64,000 nt of DNA from Shewanella psychromarinicola (GCF_003855155.1 NZ_CP034073.1:2976001-3040000), one strand, 5' to 3'; counted from the stretch's first letter, positions 35,425-46,302 are shown. Numbers and translations: made by a program. Notes: a model not told the origin generated them from the sequence alone.

Positions 35425-38400
35425 GATGACGTCTCCGGTGCACGATTGTCGGTCTGACCTGAAAATAAGCGGTCGAGTTGTTCGATTAATGCTTGCGGTG
35501 GTTTGTCATAAAACACCCCCGCACCTGGGTGCTGTGGATGCATACCGCGCAAAAACAGATAATAACAGCCGCCAATATGCTGCTGATAATGGTAGCCCGG
35601 TAATCTGAGCGACAAGTAGCGATGCAGCGCCAAGGTATAGAGGATGTATTGTAAGTTGTAGCGATGACTATCAATGGCTTTAGCCATAGCCGAGTGAGTG
35701 TAATCGCTATATTTATCACCCAAATGATTAGACTTGTAATCGGCGATAAAGAATTGACCTTGGTGTTCAAAGGTTAAATCGATAAAGCCTTTTAGCATGC
35801 CTTTTAAGGTGTCAAAGTCGAGTCCGCCGACATAACCGTGTTGCTGCAAAAGGTGATTTAATTTTGATGCTTGTAAGGTTGAAATCGGCAAGTAAAACTC
35901 CATTTCGACCATTTTTTGCTGCATGCCTAATTGGCTCAATGTCACCGCCGAAGTGGGTTGAGCTTGGCTATTATCTATAGCAGACAGTGACGCATCCTCT
36001 GACGCTGACGCGGTAATTAATGGCGCGGAAAACGATGGCGGAATAAATAGCGGTGCGGTTAATATTTGCTGATACCAAGTGGTTAACGGATCATGCCAAA
36101 GGGTTTCATCAAAACCATATTGTTTCATGGCTTTAGCCAGTGCTGGTGGCAGTTCGCTGTCGGCTTGGGTGAAATCAAATAGTTCTAACACTAGATGCAT
36201 AAAACTACCGGCATTGGCGCCACGCTCGAAACTAAAGCGATCCAGTACCGGTTCGGTGATAACGTCATCTTGCAACTGTAATTGGATTAACTCGTCACTG
36301 AAATCTTCATCATCGGCGCCGGGCGCGACTCTTTCATGTGGCAGGTGTTTGACTAAGCCTGAATAACTGCCCACCCGCCAAGCTAAGCTCTTTGCGCGAT
36401 TCACTTTTTTGGCCATTAAGGCGTCATTATTATCATTGATATCTGCGAGTACTGAATCGTCAATATCGCTGGTTAAACATTGCACACTCATCGCCGGTAA
36501 GGTCGCAATCGCATTCACTCTGGCTTGAATAAGGGCAAAGTCAGTTTTCTTGTCGGTAATACCTAATAAATAACCGATACCGGTTTCATGCAACTGGCTG
36601 CTGATCCCAGCCTTTAACTGGCGGCTTTGGTTGGCAATATACACATAACACACGTAAACCGGTCGTGTTAACGCCACATACAGCAGGCGTAAATCTTCGG
36701 CGAGGGTTTCTTGTTTCAGTTGCTCCCAGCCTTCGTCGGTGGCGTCGACATCCCAAATAAGCTGCTCATTTTTATGGTACATCATAGGTGCTGGGCGTTT
36801 TTTATTGCCACGGGCTAAGCTGACAAACGGCACAAAGCACACTGGATACTCTAGGCCCTTACTCTTATGAATGGTGACAATTTGCACCAAGTTCTGTTCA
36901 CTTTCTAAGCGTAGTTGCTGCTCATCACCACCATTGTTACCAATCAGTTGTTGCTCGTACCAGTTAATAAGCGCGCTGCTGCCATCGAGTTCAGTGGCTT
37001 TTTGCTGCAGTAATTCGGCTAAATGCCTAAAGTCGGTTAAGCGTCTTTCACCCGATGCTTTTAAATCTGCTGCGTTGTCTTCATCAGCATCATTGAAGTT
37101 ACTGTCAATGCTAGTGTAATGGTCATCAACATCGATGGCCTCGGAGGTTAATGATTGCGACAAATAGCGGTGGATCAGTTGGGTTTCGCTGGCAAAGTTA
37201 AGCAGCGCTGGCATTACGCCGCGCTGTTGCCACAACTGATGCCAATGTAGAAATTGATCTAATACGTGCTGACGTTGCTCTTCATTCTGATTAAATTGAT
37301 GAATGCGTTGGGCATTAAAACCGACCAGTTCGGTGGCGAGTGCGGCGCGGATAGCGCGTTCATCTTTGGGCGTGGCTAATGCGTACAGTAGAATCGCCAT
37401 TTCACGGGCTTCAATGGTGTTAAATACACTGTCCCGGCTTAAAAATACTGCGCCAATTTTACGGGCTGATAACGCGGCTTTCATTATTGCGGCTTCATTA
37501 CGGTCGCGCACTAATATAGCAATATCTTTAGCGATTAACGGCTCGCCTGGACGATCTAGGCTTGCATGGACTTTACATAACCCTTGTTGTGCTTCGGTGA
37601 GTAAGCGCTTTATTTCACTGGCCGCATCAGCGGCTAAGCGCTGCCTTGCGGTGGTTTTATTTAGGCCGTTAACATCGTCTTCTGCTAATAAGCGGATCCG
37701 TAGTGCTGCGGGATTTGGCTTAGCTTCGCTAAGGTGTTTATTGGCCGCCGATGAGGGTGTTTTGACACTATCATAAGGAATGGCTTGGCTAATAAAAGGA
37801 TCGTCATGTTGGCTGAATAACTGATTAACCCCATTAACTAACTGAGTCGATGAGCGGTAATTAGTATCAAGATTATAATGCGCTTGAGTTTGTTGGCGCG
37901 CGGCAATATAGGTATAAATGTCAGCGCCACGAAAAGCATAAATAGCCTGTTTGGGATCGCCAATCATTAATAAGCTTAAGTGACCTTTAGGCGTATCATT
38001 TTGTTGAGCCTTAGCAGATGTATCTGGGGTTAACTCAAGTTGTGAGGCTAACGGCTGCTGATACACCTGATTGAAAATAGTAAATTGCAGTGGATCGGTG
38101 TCTTGGAATTCATCAATTAACGCCACCGGAAACCGCTTAGCAATGGCATGGGCGAGGGTGATTGGATTTTGGCTTAGCGCCATGGCTAAGCTGAGCAACA
38201 AATCATCTGGGGTCATTAAGTTGCGTTGCTGTTTTTGGCCGGCAAAACGCTGACGTATTCCCTCACGGGCACGCACTAAAAACGACGGGATCAGCTCGTT
38301 AATCAGTTCCAGTAAACGCTCAATATGATCCAGTAATGGCGCTTCAGTTGCCGTCGGGATCACGCCACCTTTGTTGAGCTTTAGCTCGGACAATGCTAAC

Positions 38401-39263
38401 TGTTCAAGCGCTTTTAATGGCGGTAATCCCTGGCCAAATTTAACCCAGTTAGTCACGCTGTCAAACAGTTGGCTAAGCTTAGGGTAGCCGTCGGCGGCTT
38501 TACCAAAACGTTGGCCGTTTAAGGGTAACGATTGTAATAATTCCAGCGTGTTGTCGTGCAGGCTTTGCCAAAGTAAGGTAAAGCGGCTGATGCTTTGGCT
38601 TAGCTGTTGTTGCAGTTTTTCAAAGGCTGGTGGTTGTTTTGATAGCACAGCTTGGCTGGCACCTAATAATGGTCGCAGCTTTTGGGCTAAAACATCGGGT
38701 TCTGCAAACACATCACTAATGGCTTGGGCCAAAAAGGGTGGCAATGGATAACAGACTTCACGCCAGAAATCGCGCACCGCATGGTGTAAAAACTCACTGT
38801 CATCGAGAGTAAACTCTGACTCAAATAACAATGATGATTCAAATGCCATGTCGGACAACACCCGTTGGCAAAAGGCATGAATGGTGAAAATAGCCGCTTC
38901 ATCTAACGACTTTAAGGCTAAATCTAAGCGTCTTAAGGCTATTGGGCGCTCAGCCTCTGAGGTGTCTTGGTAAAGTTGTTCAATAAAGTCATCATTAACG
39001 GCTAAGCCTAAAAAACGCTTAAACGCTAAGTTAATCCGTTTGCGAATACGGTCTCGCAGCTCTTCGGTTGCGGCGTTGGTGAAGGTGACTACCAAAATTT
39101 GCTCACAACTTAACGGCGATTGCTCACCGTGACCGAGTAACAAGCGTAAATATAAACCTGAAATAGTATAGGTTTTGCCGGTCCCCGCACTGGCTTCAAT
39201 TAAGCTGGAGCCGGAAAAAGGTAAGGTGAGGGCATTTAGCGGTGCGACGTTAATAGGCTCCAT
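35418..39263 (-). CDS. recB: RecB: exonuclease V subunit beta (helicase-nuclease)
   Basis: The 3'-5' UvrD-type helicase and only nuclease of RecBCD, 1281 residues, close to the usual 1180-1280. Walker A ASAGTGKTYT (24-33); motif II LIDEFQDTDPLQF; motif III MIGDPKQAIYAFRGAD; motif V IHKSKGLEYPVCF; motif VI LLYVALTRPV. The C-terminal nuclease domain has FIDLTFEHQGQFFIADYKSNHLG-type residues (about 1160-1185), with the D...DYK catalytic set intact. The start overlaps the recC stop by one base and its stop overlaps recD, so the three subunits are tightly coupled. Confidence 0.96.
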   Translation of the reverse strand: MEPINVAPLNALTLPFSGSSLIEASAGTGKTYTISGLYLRLLLGHGEQSPLSCEQILVVTFTNAATEELRDRIRKRINLAFKRFLGLAVNDDFIEQLYQDTSEAERPIALRRLDLALKSLDEAAIFTIHAFCQRVLSDMAFESSLLFESEFTLDDSEFLHHAVRDFWREVCYPLPPFLAQAISDVFAEPDVLAQKLRPLLGASQAVLSKQPPAFEKLQQQLSQSISRFTLLWQSLHDNTLELLQSLPLNGQRFGKAADGYPKLSQLFDSVTNWVKFGQGLPPLKALEQLALSELKLNKGGVIPTATEAPLLDHIERLLELINELIPSFLVRAREGIRQRFAGQKQQRNLMTPDDLLLSLAMALSQNPITLAHAIAKRFPVALIDEFQDTDPLQFTIFNQVYQQPLASQLELTPDTSAKAQQNDTPKGHLSLLMIGDPKQAIYAFRGADIYTYIAARQQTQAHYNLDTNYRSSTQLVNGVNQLFSQHDDPFISQAIPYDSVKTPSSAANKHLSEAKPNPAALRIRLLAEDDVNGLNKTTARQRLAADAASEIKRLLTEAQQGLCKVHASLDRPGEPLIAKDIAILVRDRNEAAIMKAALSARKIGAVFLSRDSVFNTIEAREMAILLYALATPKDERAIRAALATELVGFNAQRIHQFNQNEEQRQHVLDQFLHWHQLWQQRGVMPALLNFASETQLIHRYLSQSLTSEAIDVDDHYTSIDSNFNDADEDNAADLKASGERRLTDFRHLAELLQQKATELDGSSALINWYEQQLIGNNGGDEQQLRLESEQNLVQIVTIHKSKGLEYPVCFVPFVSLARGNKKRPAPMMYHKNEQLIWDVDATDEGWEQLKQETLAEDLRLLYVALTRPVYVCYVYIANQSRQLKAGISSQLHETGIGYLLGITDKKTDFALIQARVNAIATLPAMSVQCLTSDIDDSVLADINDNNDALMAKKVNRAKSLAWRVGSYSGLVKHLPHERVAPGADDEDFSDELIQLQLQDDVITEPVLDRFSFERGANAGSFMHLVLELFDFTQADSELPPALAKAMKQYGFDETLWHDPLTTWYQQILTAPLFIPPSFSAPLITASASEDASLSAIDNSQAQPTSAVTLSQLGMQQKMVEMEFYLPISTLQASKLNHLLQQHGYVGGLDFDTLKGMLKGFIDLTFEHQGQFFIADYKSNHLGDKYSDYTHSAMAKAIDSHRYNLQYILYTLALHRYLSLRLPGYHYQQHIGGCYYLFLRGMHPQHPGAGVFYDKPPQALIEQLDRLFSGQTDNRAPETSSC

Positions 39264-42200
39264 TATTGCGCTCCTTGTTGGGCTGCGCTGGAAATGAATT
39301 GCGCTTGAATGTCTACCGCTGTGCCACTGACAAAGGGTTCTAATTCCGCCAGTTTATCTTTGTGATATTGGCTTAACATGGGCTGCAGTAATTGGTTGGC
39401 TAACGCGCCAAATGTCGCTTCACCAAAGTCGTCTGGGAAATGAAATAACCGCTGGTTATGTGGATCGTGACCTTCACCAAATTTATTTTGGCCATCATCC
39501 CATTTTTGCTGGGCTTTGAGCAGCTTTTCATCATGATCGCCTTCGGTTTCAACATAGGTAAAAGCTGTTTTAGGCATAAAACACAAGGGTTGAGCTTGGC
39601 CTTGAATAAAACCAGTGATAAAGCGCATCAATTGCGCTTTGGCTTGCTCGGCAGTAATTGGTGCAAAGGCATGAAAATGACCAATGTCGAGTAGGTAACT
39701 AAATTGATTTTTACCTAAGCCCGACGTTGACGAATTGGCCATAGCATTGATGCACAAATGGCGTAAGTATACTCGAATAAAATCCCGTCCGTGGGCGGTG
39801 CCTGGGCGGTAATTAACTAAACCTTTAGGCAAAATATCGTCAATACGCCCGACAAGATTCACTCGCACCTTTGGTGCATGCTCTTGTGCTGGTAAATCCT
39901 GCACCAGTAGATCAAAGTTAACATCCACATGTAAAGTGTGCATGGCTTGTTGATCTTGTAAAAATTGTACCCGATTAATCAATGGCGATATATCGCGTAA
40001 ATATTGGCTGATTAACAAGTCGTCAAACGGCGCCATCGGCAGTTCACCACTGGTTTTGAGCTTGCTGAGCAACTCATTATCAGGGCTGTCGAGTTGGTGT
40101 TCAATGGCATTGTCGAGCATTCTTGATTGCAGTAAATAGCGCTCGAGTGCATTTAAGCTAAAGGGTTCGTCGTTGTCATCGGCTTGAATATTGAGCGACA
40201 AATCCACTTTTAAACTGCGGTTAAAGAAAAATTGCGCCGGATTACGATAAAAACGGATTAATGACGATAACTCAAGCTCGACCACTTTAATCCCTTCACT
40301 ATTGATTTGAGTGTGGGCAAATACCTCATCGGCTTGTTCGACCGATAAAGGTAATGCTTGCTGGAAAAAGTGATTATTGATGGTCGCATTGGCTGGTGGC
40401 GGGCACCATTGGGCATTAAAACTGTGTTGTAATTTGCTTAAGCTATCGACAGCTTGTTGTGTGTCGCGAAACAGTTTAGCGTCAAAAGGTTGTAATGGTT
40501 GTGCTTGAATGAGCTGGGTTAATACGGCTTTGTCGGCGTCATCAAGGTTGATATCAGCTTGCTGTTCAAGCTGCTGCACCATTTTTTGCGGCAGGTAGCT
40601 TAGTTGGCAATATTCCACTAACTCAGAGACTAACATCGACGCAATACGCTCAGCGTTATCGCGTTCACTGTGGCCAATATAACTAATATACAGTTGCTCT
40701 CTGGCTGACAATAACGCCTCTAAAAACAGGTATCGGTCGTCTAATCGGCGCGAACGGTCACCTTTTTTAGGGCCAAAATGGGCCATTAAATCAAACCCGA
40801 CAGGATGTTGTACCCGTGGATAGACGCCGTCATTCATGCCCAGCAAACACACCACCTTAAAGGGAATAGAGCGCATGGGCATTAAAGTACAAAAATTGAC
40901 GCTGCCGGCAAGATAACGTTGGCCGACTCGGGATTCTGTTAAGCGTTGATTAAACCATTGTTTCAACACTTCGATATTCACTTGGCCTTGATGACCGGCA
41001 CTGTCAAGTTCGGTGTCGAGGGTAACCAAGGCGTCGCGAATGGCTTGAATCTGCTCGCGTTCATCATCGTCTGTGTCGTAACAATCGGCTAGTAACTGCT
41101 GTAATTGCTCGAGGCGTTCAGTTGTACTGAAGTCGCTGGCAAATAACGTAAAATAGCGGTCAATGGTTTCTAAAAAGTTGAGCAGTTTACCTAATGCCTG
41201 TGATGACTGACCTTCAATGCCTTGTACCATTAAGGTGTCGCGGTAAATGTCGGCCTCGTCGTTAAAGGCGTAACCTAGGATTAAACGCTTAATGCCAAAT
41301 GCCCATGAGTTTTGTGTAAAAGGTTGCACGCCTAATTGGCTGCGCGTTTGTTCACTGCGCCCCCAACGCACATTGGCATCATCTAACCAGCGGCGGATCA
41401 ATGACAATTCGTCATCATCGAGTTGGAAGCGGCGCAAAATGGCCGGCACTTCTAAAATACCGATAATGTCCGTTAGGCCAAAGCGACTTTGATTGATGTT
41501 TAACAGGCTTAAAAAGCTATTAATTAATGGTGACTCTTGCGCCGCGCCTCGGTCGGCAATGGCATAGGGAATATAGTAGTCGCCTTTTTGCGGGTTTTTA
41601 TCGGCAAAATACTGACTGTTGGCGGTGCCAAATACCGCATCAATATAAGGCGCGTAAGCGGCCACATCGGGCATCATGATCACGATATCTTTCGGGGTTA
41701 ATTCACTGTTGTTAGACAGTAACGCTAAAAGGTGATCATGTAAGGTTTCTACTTCTCGCAGGGCACTGTGGCAACTGCGCAGCGTAATCGAATCATCGCT
41801 GGGTAATAATTCACGGCGAGCATGAATATCTTGGTATAAATCTGCATTTGGCCCTAATGGCTGGCCAAGAGTTTCCATTTGTAGGATATCGTATTGCACC
41901 CCGTGCAGCAGGTTGTTGGGCTCGGGTTCCACATAACAATCGTAACCAAAGTCGGTATGTTCTGGCGGTAGGCCAAGCATTAAATCGAGCAGTTCACGGC
42001 CCATTTGACCATTATTGGCCAATATCGGGTTACCCACTTCTAGCTTGTCTTCCCAGTCTTGGTCGAGTTGTTTTTTGTTGGCGTATTGCAGTGCCATGCG
42101 AGCGCGGGTTTTGGGTTCAATAATGTCGCCCCAATAATGCTGGCAAGGGCTGAGTGATAACATAATAACGTCAATACGACTGGCCAAGTGGTACAAGACA

Positions 42201-43024
42201 TCCAGCGTTTGCGGCGGCATGGAGGAAATACCAAACACGTATAATCGTGCGGGTAGCATGGATAAGTCAGTGTCTGGATTGGCTAAGGTTGCGATTAAGT
42301 CGGCATGCAAATTGGCGCGATGATAATGGCTGGCGTGTAAATGGTGTTGGTTATAGTCGATTAATGCCCGCCACAGGATCGGTTGCCATTGTTGGTTTTC
42401 ATCTAATGTAAGGCGATTGTCTAGGCTCGATAATGGCTGGTTTTGCTCCCACGCTAAAATCCACTCGGGGCGATAGACTAAGTATTGGTCAAAAATATCG
42501 GCAATACGGCCACACAATTGAAACAGCTTAATCGCGTCATGTGACTGATTGAGTTGCAATAAGGCGTGGGTATTTGCTGTATGAACATCGGTATCAGTAT
42601 TCGCGTCTACACCTACATCTGTATCAGCAACATCAGTTGATGCATCTATTGTGGTATCTACTTGCGGTGATAAGTATTGTTTTAGCGGACTAAAATCAGG
42701 GTTATCTAACAGACTGGGTAATAAGTCCATCAATTTCCACGTCATGGCGGCTTTGGTAAAGGCGTTATCTTTTGGCACATTAGGCAGCAAGTCATGGCAC
42801 AACTGCCAGGTAAAACTTGATGGCAAAGGGAACGATAATGCGGCAGCGATACCATTGTGTTTAGCAATCTCTAAGCGTAGCCAAGTCGACATTCCCGGGC
42901 TTTGTACTAACACATGCTCACTGGCTAATAAACTGACGTTATCTAAGGGAATGGCCAATAGTTTGGCCAGTTGTTCAGATAACACTTCCATCTGATTAGA
43001 TTGAATTAAAGTAAGCATGGGCAA
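39263..43024 (-). CDS. recC: RecC: exonuclease V subunit gamma (Chi recognition)
   Basis: Structural subunit of 1253 residues that splits the DNA strands and reads Chi. It begins with the defective-helicase pattern LTLIQSNQMEVLSEQLA and HVLVQSPGMSTWLRLEIA and contains LPARLYVFGISSMPPQ, PMRSIPFKVVCLLGMNDGVYPR and QPLCFMPKTAFTY. Residues about 122-152 form an Asp/Thr-rich low-complexity insertion (starts VDTTIDASTDVADTD) unusual for RecC and probably a flexible surface loop. It heads the recC-recB-recD operon; the 97 bp upstream contains the promoter if there is no read-through from tgpA. Confidence 0.95.
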   Translation of the reverse strand: MPMLTLIQSNQMEVLSEQLAKLLAIPLDNVSLLASEHVLVQSPGMSTWLRLEIAKHNGIAAALSFPLPSSFTWQLCHDLLPNVPKDNAFTKAAMTWKLMDLLPSLLDNPDFSPLKQYLSPQVDTTIDASTDVADTDVGVDANTDTDVHTANTHALLQLNQSHDAIKLFQLCGRIADIFDQYLVYRPEWILAWEQNQPLSSLDNRLTLDENQQWQPILWRALIDYNQHHLHASHYHRANLHADLIATLANPDTDLSMLPARLYVFGISSMPPQTLDVLYHLASRIDVIMLSLSPCQHYWGDIIEPKTRARMALQYANKKQLDQDWEDKLEVGNPILANNGQMGRELLDLMLGLPPEHTDFGYDCYVEPEPNNLLHGVQYDILQMETLGQPLGPNADLYQDIHARRELLPSDDSITLRSCHSALREVETLHDHLLALLSNNSELTPKDIVIMMPDVAAYAPYIDAVFGTANSQYFADKNPQKGDYYIPYAIADRGAAQESPLINSFLSLLNINQSRFGLTDIIGILEVPAILRRFQLDDDELSLIRRWLDDANVRWGRSEQTRSQLGVQPFTQNSWAFGIKRLILGYAFNDEADIYRDTLMVQGIEGQSSQALGKLLNFLETIDRYFTLFASDFSTTERLEQLQQLLADCYDTDDDEREQIQAIRDALVTLDTELDSAGHQGQVNIEVLKQWFNQRLTESRVGQRYLAGSVNFCTLMPMRSIPFKVVCLLGMNDGVYPRVQHPVGFDLMAHFGPKKGDRSRRLDDRYLFLEALLSAREQLYISYIGHSERDNAERIASMLVSELVEYCQLSYLPQKMVQQLEQQADINLDDADKAVLTQLIQAQPLQPFDAKLFRDTQQAVDSLSKLQHSFNAQWCPPPANATINNHFFQQALPLSVEQADEVFAHTQINSEGIKVVELELSSLIRFYRNPAQFFFNRSLKVDLSLNIQADDNDEPFSLNALERYLLQSRMLDNAIEHQLDSPDNELLSKLKTSGELPMAPFDDLLISQYLRDISPLINRVQFLQDQQAMHTLHVDVNFDLLVQDLPAQEHAPKVRVNLVGRIDDILPKGLVNYRPGTAHGRDFIRVYLRHLCINAMANSSTSGLGKNQFSYLLDIGHFHAFAPITAEQAKAQLMRFITGFIQGQAQPLCFMPKTAFTYVETEGDHDEKLLKAQQKWDDGQNKFGEGHDPHNQRLFHFPDDFGEATFGALANQLLQPMLSQYHKDKLAELEPFVSGTAVDIQAQFISSAAQQGAQ

Positions 43025-43121
43025 CCCGCTAATTTGAGATTAATTCATTCTATGGACTCTGTCTGAATTCATCAATCAAAACCGTTAATAATCAGAATGA
43101 TTGCTGATGTTGTGCCCAACA

Positions 43122-45173
43122 TCAGCGGCGCAGAAGTCGCAGCCGTAATCGACGGTATAACTGCTTAAATTGTTGCTGCCGTTGCTGTGCTTGTTGCACC
43201 GTGAGCGGTTGGTATTTAAGTGCCACAAAGGCATTGCTCAAGGCAGTAAAGTCAGAGGCTATCTGAGGTGATAGGGCGCTTAAATGTGCGTTAACCGCTG
43301 CGGCGTAATCAGACGAGGCTTGGCCTTGTTGGCGGGCGATGCCTTTTTGAGCTAAGCGCTGACAAATGATCTGATAACGTTTATTAAGCGGGTCTTGTTG
43401 GCGGTCAACATTGAATAACCCCGCGTAGTAAGCAATCATCAGCGCGATGATCATAAAGCTGAAAATCATCAATAAAGCGATTTTACTGCTACTCACATCA
43501 CCCAATAATCTTGCTAACACTTGCTGTTTTCGTTGTTCGTCAAAGCCTAGCACCCACACGCTCCAATAATAATCGACACTGGCAAGCTGTTGACGCAACT
43601 CGTTTAACCATGGGTATTGCTTCATGTGCAGAGAACTAAAAGGACTGTCTTGTAAGTAGCTGCTTTGGCTGTCAAAAGTGGCATCAAAACCATCGAGTAT
43701 CCGTTGCGGTGCGATCATCGCGGTAGGATCAAAGCGTTGCCAACCTAGGCCTTCAAACCAGACTTCGGTCCAAGCATGGGCCATGTATTGATAAACGCTA
43801 TAGTAACCCGCTTTAGCATTGTACTCGCCGCCTTGATAACCCGTTACCATCCTGGTTGGAATACCACTGGCACGCGCCATAAATACCATTGCAGAGGCGT
43901 AATGGGCACAAAATCCGGCCCGGTTTTCAAACATAAAATCATCTATTTGCTGCCCACCGACACTGGGTGGACTTAACGTGTAGTAATAGGCTTGCACGGA
44001 AAAGTAATTCATCATGGCATTGATGCGCGCCTGTGGGTCGGGATAATCTTTGGCAAATTGTAAGCCGAGTTTGCGCGTTTTCGGGTTGCTATTGGACGGC
44101 AACGTGAGGTTTATCAGTTTGGTATTGCGGTCGAGTTTGGGGTCCATAATGAGATCTGGATATGACGTCACCCGATAGCTCATACGTTGATCGACAGGTC
44201 TTAATGAAAACAAACGATAATCCGCTAATTCAACCACGAGATCATTTTGGCTAAACGCTTCATCTAAACCATACAACCATTTTTGATGACTGGGTTCGCT
44301 AATGACCACGTAGTTAATTTTCCTACTCATATCATTAGCGCTAGGTGCTTGACGTTCGGGCTGTTGAAAATAGGCCTGATGCTGTACCTGCTGAATACTG
44401 GGGTCTTGGCGCCAGGTTTTGCCATCATAATTTTCCATCACCAAGGTGCGCCAGTAGAGATCTTTATTGGCCGGACCTAAGGTACTGCCGTCTGGGTTTT
44501 CAAAACCGGCTCGAAAAGCTAATTCAGCAGAGCGGGTTAACTTGCTAATGTCACCAAAGGATACTTCATCGGATAAACCCGTTGTGGCGGCTTTCATGTT
44601 CGGTACTAACCACAGTGGGCTTAATCGTGGAAATACCACAAATAGTAAGATGGCTAATGGCAAACTCTGCAGCACCAATTTAAGGCTAAAACTGAGGTTG
44701 GCGGCTTTATTCGACTTATCTTGGTAAACACTGATTAACACCCCGGTATTGAGTACTGTTACCGCCAACAAGTGCAAGGTATTAAGCATGCTTTGCTGAT
44801 CAAGCAAGGTCAGCGCGATTAGAAAATAGCCCACTAAGACAATGGCTTTAACGTCTCGGAGTTCCCGCATTTCAATGTATTTTAACGCATAACCTAGGAT
44901 TAATAAGTTAACCAGCGCATTGAGTAACCCTATTTCACTGGACACCAATGCGAGGGTAATGGCGGCGCCAATAGCTAAGGAGGTCACCAGTATTTTGGGT
45001 GGTGCGGCCACTTTACCGAGAAAAATCCCGACTCGCCAAATAAAACAAATGGCACAAATGCCAAGACTCCATAACGTAGCTTGTTCATGCAAGGGACTGA
45101 GGATGGCGACATTGGTGATTAATAACCAAAATAAGGTATTACGACTAATAATAGTATCAAAGTTATCGGTCAT
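43122..45173 (-). CDS. tgpA: TgpA-type transglutaminase-like membrane protein
   Basis: A 683-residue inner-membrane protein of the DUF3488-transglutaminase-DUF4129 type. Five to six helices occupy the first 190 residues, the periplasmic transglutaminase core contains GFCAHYASAMVFMARASGIP (catalytic Cys near 420), AHAWTEVWFEGLGW (His) and FDPTAMIAP (Asp), and a further helix near 560 leads to a cytoplasmic DUF4129-like tail. Pseudomonas TgpA is essential, but its substrate is unknown. The start overlaps the DUF58 gene by 4 bp in a moxR-DUF58-tgpA operon, a common arrangement. Confidence 0.9.
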   Translation of the reverse strand: MTDNFDTIISRNTLFWLLITNVAILSPLHEQATLWSLGICAICFIWRVGIFLGKVAAPPKILVTSLAIGAAITLALVSSEIGLLNALVNLLILGYALKYIEMRELRDVKAIVLVGYFLIALTLLDQQSMLNTLHLLAVTVLNTGVLISVYQDKSNKAANLSFSLKLVLQSLPLAILLFVVFPRLSPLWLVPNMKAATTGLSDEVSFGDISKLTRSAELAFRAGFENPDGSTLGPANKDLYWRTLVMENYDGKTWRQDPSIQQVQHQAYFQQPERQAPSANDMSRKINYVVISEPSHQKWLYGLDEAFSQNDLVVELADYRLFSLRPVDQRMSYRVTSYPDLIMDPKLDRNTKLINLTLPSNSNPKTRKLGLQFAKDYPDPQARINAMMNYFSVQAYYYTLSPPSVGGQQIDDFMFENRAGFCAHYASAMVFMARASGIPTRMVTGYQGGEYNAKAGYYSVYQYMAHAWTEVWFEGLGWQRFDPTAMIAPQRILDGFDATFDSQSSYLQDSPFSSLHMKQYPWLNELRQQLASVDYYWSVWVLGFDEQRKQQVLARLLGDVSSSKIALLMIFSFMIIALMIAYYAGLFNVDRQQDPLNKRYQIICQRLAQKGIARQQGQASSDYAAAVNAHLSALSPQIASDFTALSNAFVALKYQPLTVQQAQQRQQQFKQLYRRLRLRLLRR

Positions 45174-46288
45174 AATGGCTCACCTACTGACGAGTTTGTC
45201 ACATGACTTGGACTAAAATCTGGATTCATATTCGCGGGTAAATGATAAGTCCCAATGGCTGTTTGGCAGGCCACTCGGTGTGCTTCGCCTGTTTGCTGGT
45301 TGATGATATGTTCATCCAGTATTAAGCCAAATATTTGTTGGGATTGGCTTAGCTTATCGACTTGCCATGCTAATTTACTGAGCTTGTGTTCAATGTTATT
45401 CCCCGACGTATTGGCTAATGTTAACCACACAGGTAGCCCTTCAGGTTCAGCAAATTCTTTGGTTAACATCCCTTTGTCTTGAGCCCATTGTTTCCACGCG
45501 ACTTGTTTGAGTGATTCGCCTGGAATATAGCTGCGTAAGCCTTTGTAGTCGTCAACGCCTGGATGCAATTTGCCGTGTTCATATTGTGTGTCATTGTCGC
45601 TGATGTGGCTTGCCAGTTTGATATCACACACTTCTGGTTTGGCGAAAATAACATGATGAATGTCTAAGTCGACATAGGACCAGGCGCGGCATAATCCTAA
45701 CGGGAAGTACGATGAGACTTTGATCCGTCCCGGATTTAATCGACCGCGTTTGGTGTGTTCAAACACTACGGTTGCAATGGTTTGTTCTTGCATTCTCTTC
45801 ACGCGAGCATGGCGCTGATGGCTAAATTGCAAGCAAATCTGCTGGTGGGTGGTATCGGGATTATCTTGTCGAGTATGGCCGGTTAACATGATCGGGAATG
45901 GCATACTGTCATCAGCGTAGGCATGTGGCGGCGTGACGGCCTTGAAGGTTAATCCTGCTAAATTTTTGTAACTGTAAATAATGCAGGTATGGAACACACT
46001 GGCGAGTAATAAGCTTAAGCCAATCACTAAGTTGTTTTGATAATTGGTGCCAAATAAATACAGTAAGACGATCAATCCAAGCCAAAACAGACCAAAACCA
46101 CTGGGTAAGATAAAAATGCCTTTATGGCTGAGGGTAACTTGTTTTTGCGGTGGCAGACGTTTACTTATCCATCTTGACCAGCGTTGTGTCAACCATGAGG
46201 GTGTTAGGCGACTTAATCGAGATGGCTTGAACGCGCCACTAGCATCATGTGGTGAAGCATGCTTTTTTGCTGTTGTCGATTTAGCCAT
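45170..46288 (-). CDS. DUF58 domain membrane protein
   Basis: A 372-residue protein with a basic N-terminus, two adjacent membrane helices (about 54-90, including GLFWLGLIVLLYLFG and LVIGLSLLLASVFHTCI) and a C-terminal DUF58 domain whose hallmark is DYKGLRSYIPGESLKQVAWKQWA (in two parts: DYKGLRSYIPGE and LKQVAWKQWA). DUF58 resembles von Willebrand A domains and usually works beside a MoxR ATPase. It starts 14 bp after moxR and overlaps tgpA by 4 bp. Confidence 0.88.
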   Translation of the reverse strand: MAKSTTAKKHASPHDASGAFKPSRLSRLTPSWLTQRWSRWISKRLPPQKQVTLSHKGIFILPSGFGLFWLGLIVLLYLFGTNYQNNLVIGLSLLLASVFHTCIIYSYKNLAGLTFKAVTPPHAYADDSMPFPIMLTGHTRQDNPDTTHQQICLQFSHQRHARVKRMQEQTIATVVFEHTKRGRLNPGRIKVSSYFPLGLCRAWSYVDLDIHHVIFAKPEVCDIKLASHISDNDTQYEHGKLHPGVDDYKGLRSYIPGESLKQVAWKQWAQDKGMLTKEFAEPEGLPVWLTLANTSGNNIEHKLSKLAWQVDKLSQSQQIFGLILDEHIINQQTGEAHRVACQTAIGTYHLPANMNPDFSPSHVTNSSVGEPL

Positions 46289-46302
46289 GAGAGCCAGTAC
46301 CG

